Virus record (IMG/VR): IMGVR_UViG_3300037808_000005
Coordinates: 1 to 32,099 of that record
Strand: one strand, 5' to 3'
Length of the DNA: 32,099 nucleotides
From: a virus
Numbering within the stretch: position 1 is the first letter of the stretch; each line of letters begins with the position of its first letter. The translations under genes were made by a program, and so were the position numbers. The notes under the pieces were generated by a model. The model was not told the DNA's origin. It searched no databases and saw nothing but the letters and a program-made list of their open reading frames with translations. This document shows, piece after piece, positions 28,923-32,099 of this stretch.

Positions 28923-29035
28923 TATTCAACCCATCCATATAGTAAACAAAGTGCAATCGGTGTAACAGGTAATGCAGCTAATAAACCTAATCCAATAACA
29001 ATAGGTTTAAACAGTATTTTTTTTAGTTTATCCAT
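28922..29035 (-). CDS. 37-residue membrane peptide
   Basis: Reads MDKLKKILFKPIVIGLGLLA... and ends CLLYGWVE. A basic head is followed by a single membrane helix (about 11-34). It overlaps the upstream gene by 13 bases, and its stop overlaps the holin start (TAATG). A lysis accessory is likely from position. Confidence 0.55.
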   Translation of the reverse strand: MDKLKKILFKPIVIGLGLLAALPVTPIALCLLYGWVE

Positions 29036-29226
29036 TGTTTAAACACAATAGTAACTAGTGAAGATATAAATGCAGCAATAGCCATACCTACCCAGAAACC
29101 ACCCTTTCCTTGATTAGCTAGTGCTAACATTTCTTTCATATCTCTTGAAAGTTCATCTTGGCTTTTTTGTAAATGCTCTATTTGTTCTTTCATTCTTCCA
29201 AATTCTTGTGGGTTAATATCAGGCAT
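29023..29226 (-). CDS. Coiled-coil plus membrane-anchor protein (XhlA-like)
   Basis: 67 residues. The N-terminal 40 residues form a coiled coil ('GRMKEQIEHLQKSQDELSRDMKEML'), then a membrane helix near 43-62 ('GFWVGMAIAAFISSLVTIVF'), with a short tail 'KQWIN'. This is the layout of XhlA-like lysis proteins, here directly before the holin and endolysin genes. It overlaps the internal-protein gene stop by one base. Confidence 0.7.
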   Translation of the reverse strand: MPDINPQEFGRMKEQIEHLQKSQDELSRDMKEMLALANQGKGGFWVGMAIAAFISSLVTIVFKQWIN

Positions 29227-30716
29227 TATTTTCTTCCTTGAGGAAATCTTAATTGGCTATCTAACAAAGATTTTAATTGCATTTCTTTTTCTTTTTTTAC
29301 TAAATCTTCTTTTGGTAAAGCCAAAAGACCTAAATCAGTTTGTAAGTCTAACTGTCTAAAACCAGGACTAACATCTACTGTTCGGTTTTGAATTTTATTT
29401 ATCATATTATTAATAGCAGTAGACATATTAGCTTCTCTTGCGGCTTTTGATGCTTTTCCTGCTACTCCTAATCCCAAGTATGTTCCTGCTCCTGCTTCTG
29501 GTCCAAAATAACTTCCAACAAGAGCTGATGTAGCAGGAGTTGGACCAATAACATACCCACCACTACTAGGGTCTAATTTAGACATTCCTTTTAAAAAAAC
29601 TTCTACTTTTCCACCTTTAGCAAAATCTTGTAATATTTTTTTTTGGTCTTTAGTAAAATACCTTGATTTTTTTTCTGATTTAACTAATGATTGAACTTGC
29701 CTTTTCATAGCATCAACTAATTGTGCTTGAGTAAAATTTGTTCCTGCCGTCATTTTTGCATTATCAAGCAAGGTTTCTAATATATCTGTATTTTTTGCTT
29801 TTCCATAATATTTTTGCCCTGTTTTAAAAGCATCAATATTTGATTTATTTCCTTTGCTTGATTTAGCAATTACTCCTTCGTCAGCATAAGAAATAAAATC
29901 ATCTAATTCATCTCTTAATAAACCAGAAGCAAATTTAGATTTTGGTTTTGTTGTAACTTGTATATCATCAATTAAATCTCTAAACTCAAACAATTCATTA
30001 ATATTAACTGACTTGCCCATTTTAGCTTTTAATTGTAGTTTCATAATAAGAGCATTTGCTGCTGCTCCATAACTTGAAAGATTGCTAATATTTTCTTCTT
30101 TTAATCTGTTGAGCATTTTGTTACTTAAATCTGTTATAGAGCTATTATTAAAGTCTACTTGAGCTTCTTTAGATTTGTCAAAATACATTTTAGCTCTAGT
30201 AAAAAGAGCTTCTGAAGAGGTAGTTGGTTGTTTAGAATTAACGTTTTTTACTATAGGAGTCTTTCCTTTATATCCTATTCTGCCAAGATTTCCAACTCCA
30301 GGTATAAATGGTGGTATTTTTGAAACCTCAAGAGCACTGCCTAATGCTGATATATTGCGTTGTCCTTCTTCGCTTCTAGGCATATACGTTAAATCGCTAG
30401 TTTTTTCTTGCATTAATTGTTCAAATGATTTTATCTGTGATTGTCTAAATTCGTAGTCTTTTAAAACTCTTTGATAGTCTGGGTGGCTAGATTTTGATTT
30501 ATTTTTCTCTAGCCATTTCTCTTCTTTAAGCATAGTTTGGTCTGGAGATGTTGTAGCATCTTTGTATGCAGCATAACCAATGCCACCAAGCTGTGCTGGG
30601 ATACTTGTAGCTACAGTTGTTCCAGCTTCAATAACGCCTCTAGCTTCCCTGCCAAGCGTTTGTAATGATTCTGGTATATATTTATATATATCGCCTTCGT
30701 TATAATTTAAAGCCAT
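29226..30716 (-). CDS. Putative internal virion/injection protein
   Basis: 496 residues, with 'PESLQTLGREARGVIEAGTTVATSIPAQLGGIGYAAYKDATTS' (in parts) near the start, a Gly/Ala-rich weakly hydrophobic segment, then long helical Lys/Ser/Asn-rich stretches and another Gly/Ala region ('SALVGSYFGPEAGAGTYLGLGVAGKASKA') near 410. Such proteins form ejected channel components in podoviruses. No catalytic motif is seen. It lies with two other such genes. Function is inferred from composition and context. Confidence 0.5.
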   Translation of the reverse strand: MALNYNEGDIYKYIPESLQTLGREARGVIEAGTTVATSIPAQLGGIGYAAYKDATTSPDQTMLKEEKWLEKNKSKSSHPDYQRVLKDYEFRQSQIKSFEQLMQEKTSDLTYMPRSEEGQRNISALGSALEVSKIPPFIPGVGNLGRIGYKGKTPIVKNVNSKQPTTSSEALFTRAKMYFDKSKEAQVDFNNSSITDLSNKMLNRLKEENISNLSSYGAAANALIMKLQLKAKMGKSVNINELFEFRDLIDDIQVTTKPKSKFASGLLRDELDDFISYADEGVIAKSSKGNKSNIDAFKTGQKYYGKAKNTDILETLLDNAKMTAGTNFTQAQLVDAMKRQVQSLVKSEKKSRYFTKDQKKILQDFAKGGKVEVFLKGMSKLDPSSGGYVIGPTPATSALVGSYFGPEAGAGTYLGLGVAGKASKAAREANMSTAINNMINKIQNRTVDVSPGFRQLDLQTDLGLLALPKEDLVKKEKEMQLKSLLDSQLRFPQGRK

Positions 30717-30729
30717 TTAAGAGTCCTTA

Positions 30730-31923
30730 TTATAAATCATTGTTAATAATATCTAAAACGCCTGAATCTGCACCAGGAGCTTTATTTTGGTCAATAATTT
30801 TTTTAATATTAGATTTAATGTTATCAATATATTCTTTTTGCCTATCTTGAAAATAGTTTCTTTCAAAAGTGTATACATTTGTACCATAACCATTTTTTGC
30901 TACTTCTTCTGCAAAAGCATCACCAAATTCTTTTTGCATGTCTTGTTTTGCTTGTGCAACATAAGCGATAATTTGATTGGTAACTTTTGGATTAGTTGTT
31001 TGTACTGTTGTAGCCAAGAAATTTTCAAAATCTTTATCAGTCATTGGTCCAGTTCCTGGTTTTTTCTCACCTAAAGCAAGTTTAATTTGTGCTGTTTTTA
31101 ACGCCCTTATGTAATGCTTTTGTTCACTTCCTGGCAAATCAATATTAAATCTTTTGGCAAGGGCATCAATTCCTGCTAGTGATTCAGCACCAAAACCTTG
31201 AGAACTACCAGCTTCTTCTATTAAACTTGCAGCATAAGCTAATTCTGTAGCATTACTAATACCTGCATTTATATTTTCTTGAACACCTGCAAAATAATCA
31301 ATAGCTTTACCTTGTATTTTTTGTTGTGCATTTCCTGACATATCAAAAACAGTATCAGGTTTCATTTCAATTTCTAACACTGCTTTATTTCTAGCTGGTC
31401 CAGGTTTTAACCCTTCTTTTATGTATTTTAATGTAAGAGCTTCTACAGCTTGTCCTTTATAATCAGGTTTTTGAATTTTAAATTTTTCTTTTAAATTTTC
31501 ATTAATAGCAGTAGTTTGTTGAGATAATGGAGCACCTCTTAAATAAGCCAAACTAGGGTCTTGTAATATCATTCTATCTATAACCCCCTGTGTTTTAGTT
31601 CTTTCACCTAAAACTCTTTGGTTTTCTGCAATCTTTAAATCCATCAAATATTTATCTGCTATTCCTTGAAATGGAGCTTGTGCAGCTTGATTAGCATTTA
31701 AGTATGCTTTACCAAGATAAGGTACAACACTTCCATAATTTTGATTTTTAGGTTGTGCAAAATAACTAGCTATACCAGTCATGATGCCTGTGCCTATTGA
31801 TCTTTTGTCTGCTGCTTCTATTGCTTCTCGGTTTATTAACTTTGCATCTAATAAACTTTGTGCTCTTGCATCTGGTCCTGCACCAAAAGCGTTTATACCT
31901 TCAAAATAATCAAATAAATTCAT
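30730..31923 (-). CDS. Putative internal virion protein, 397 residues
   Basis: The start 'MNLFDYFEGINAFGAGPDARAQSLLDAKLINREAIEAADKRS' (in parts) is followed by a Gly/Ala/Tyr segment 'GIMTGIASYFAQPKNQNYGSVVPYLGKAYLNANQAAQAPFQGIADKY', then mostly helical sequence with Gln and Ala. No enzyme motif is seen. The same type of composition occurs in podovirus internal core proteins. It lies directly downstream of the partial gene at the window edge. Confidence 0.5.
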   Translation of the reverse strand: MNLFDYFEGINAFGAGPDARAQSLLDAKLINREAIEAADKRSIGTGIMTGIASYFAQPKNQNYGSVVPYLGKAYLNANQAAQAPFQGIADKYLMDLKIAENQRVLGERTKTQGVIDRMILQDPSLAYLRGAPLSQQTTAINENLKEKFKIQKPDYKGQAVEALTLKYIKEGLKPGPARNKAVLEIEMKPDTVFDMSGNAQQKIQGKAIDYFAGVQENINAGISNATELAYAASLIEEAGSSQGFGAESLAGIDALAKRFNIDLPGSEQKHYIRALKTAQIKLALGEKKPGTGPMTDKDFENFLATTVQTTNPKVTNQIIAYVAQAKQDMQKEFGDAFAEEVAKNGYGTNVYTFERNYFQDRQKEYIDNIKSNIKKIIDQNKAPGADSGVLDIINNDL

Positions 31924-31932
31924 TGTTTTCCC

Positions 31933-32099
31933 CTATCGTGCTCTTAAAATGTATTCGCCACCAATGCCTGATGTTCCACCCTGACCTAATACATTTCCAG
32001 TCTGACCTCTCATTAGCATTGCTTGTTGATGTCTTAATCTTTCTTCTTGTTCTGGTGTAAGTGCATTTACTCCCATACCTATAACTTGGCTACCTATGT
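31933..32099 (-). CDS. C-terminal end of a minus-strand gene (runs off the window)
   Basis: The last 54 codons read ...IGSQVIGMGVNALTPEQEERLRHQQ... and end 'GGTSGIGGEYILRAR'. The sequence is Gln/Gly-rich with a short helix. It has no recognisable motif. Gene order suggests another internal or structural protein of the late operon. Confidence 0.6.
   Translation of the reverse strand, partial: IGSQVIGMGVNALTPEQEERLRHQQAMLMRGQTGNVLGQGGTSGIGGEYILRAR

Noticed and set aside
1-32099. tRNA genes, CRISPR array, integrase, insertion sequences, phage RNA polymerase
   Set aside because: No cloverleaf-like segment, regularly spaced repeat, tyrosine or serine recombinase, transposase or T7-type polymerase motif was found; intergenic gaps are too short for most of these.

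Overview
The window reads as about 32 kb of an AT-rich, tailed double-stranded DNA phage genome. Nearly every base is coding, start and stop codons overlap repeatedly (TAATG, ATGA), and a full head-tail module sits beside recombination, replication and lysis genes. No rRNA, tRNA, integrase, phage RNA polymerase, DNA polymerase or CRISPR array is visible. The low GC, the SU10/P22-type head genes and the many small fibre proteins suggest an uncultured, probably marine, phage of an AT-rich proteobacterium. The host is inference.

Layout. (1) 1-16.3 kb, all minus strand, reading from right to left: an asparagine-rich unknown, a ParB-domain DNA methyltransferase, small and large terminase, portal, scaffold, SU10-like major capsid protein followed by a UUCG-loop terminator, adaptor, and a long series of fibre and tail genes. 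Three of the fibre genes are each followed by a small partner gene. (2) 16.3-23.6 kb, minus strand: the early DNA-metabolism operon. It starts at 23588 and holds an ERF annealing protein, YqaJ exonuclease, a ParB-like protein, an SSB-like protein, a Cro-like regulator, an O-like initiator, a helicase-loader-like protein, NinB, a PAPS-reductase-like PP-loop enzyme, a Ref-like HNH nuclease and a resolvase-like protein. A strong terminator at 16473-16503 lies at its far end. (3) 23.6-23.72 kb: a divergent promoter and operator region. (4) 23.7-25.94 kb: the only plus-strand operon. It holds a secreted protein, a DUF3310 protein, a Zn-ribbon protein, a winged-helix protein, an antitermination-like protein and a PD-(D/E)xK nuclease. 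(5) 25.9-32.1 kb, minus strand: putative internal virion or injection proteins, a 3TM holin, an M15 endolysin, several one-helix membrane proteins and a 3'-5' exonuclease fused to a Zn ribbon.

The genes fit a lambda-like plan: two divergent early operons, with small regulators (Cro-like, winged-helix, Q-like) and late leftward genes. The 15-17 bp operator-like palindrome TGCAA-N5-TTGCA occurs twice, each time just upstream of a leftward operon that starts with the same 24-base leader. Both ends of the window cut minus-strand virion genes, so the morphogenesis module probably continues across the ends of a circular or permuted genome.

The points most worth a second look are the duplicated promoter/operator/leader cassette, the tandem fibre-partner cassettes, a well-initiated membrane ORF nested inside the endolysin gene, a family of very small membrane proteins that standard gene calling would miss, and a purine-repeat tract inside the initiator gene that could be an origin.
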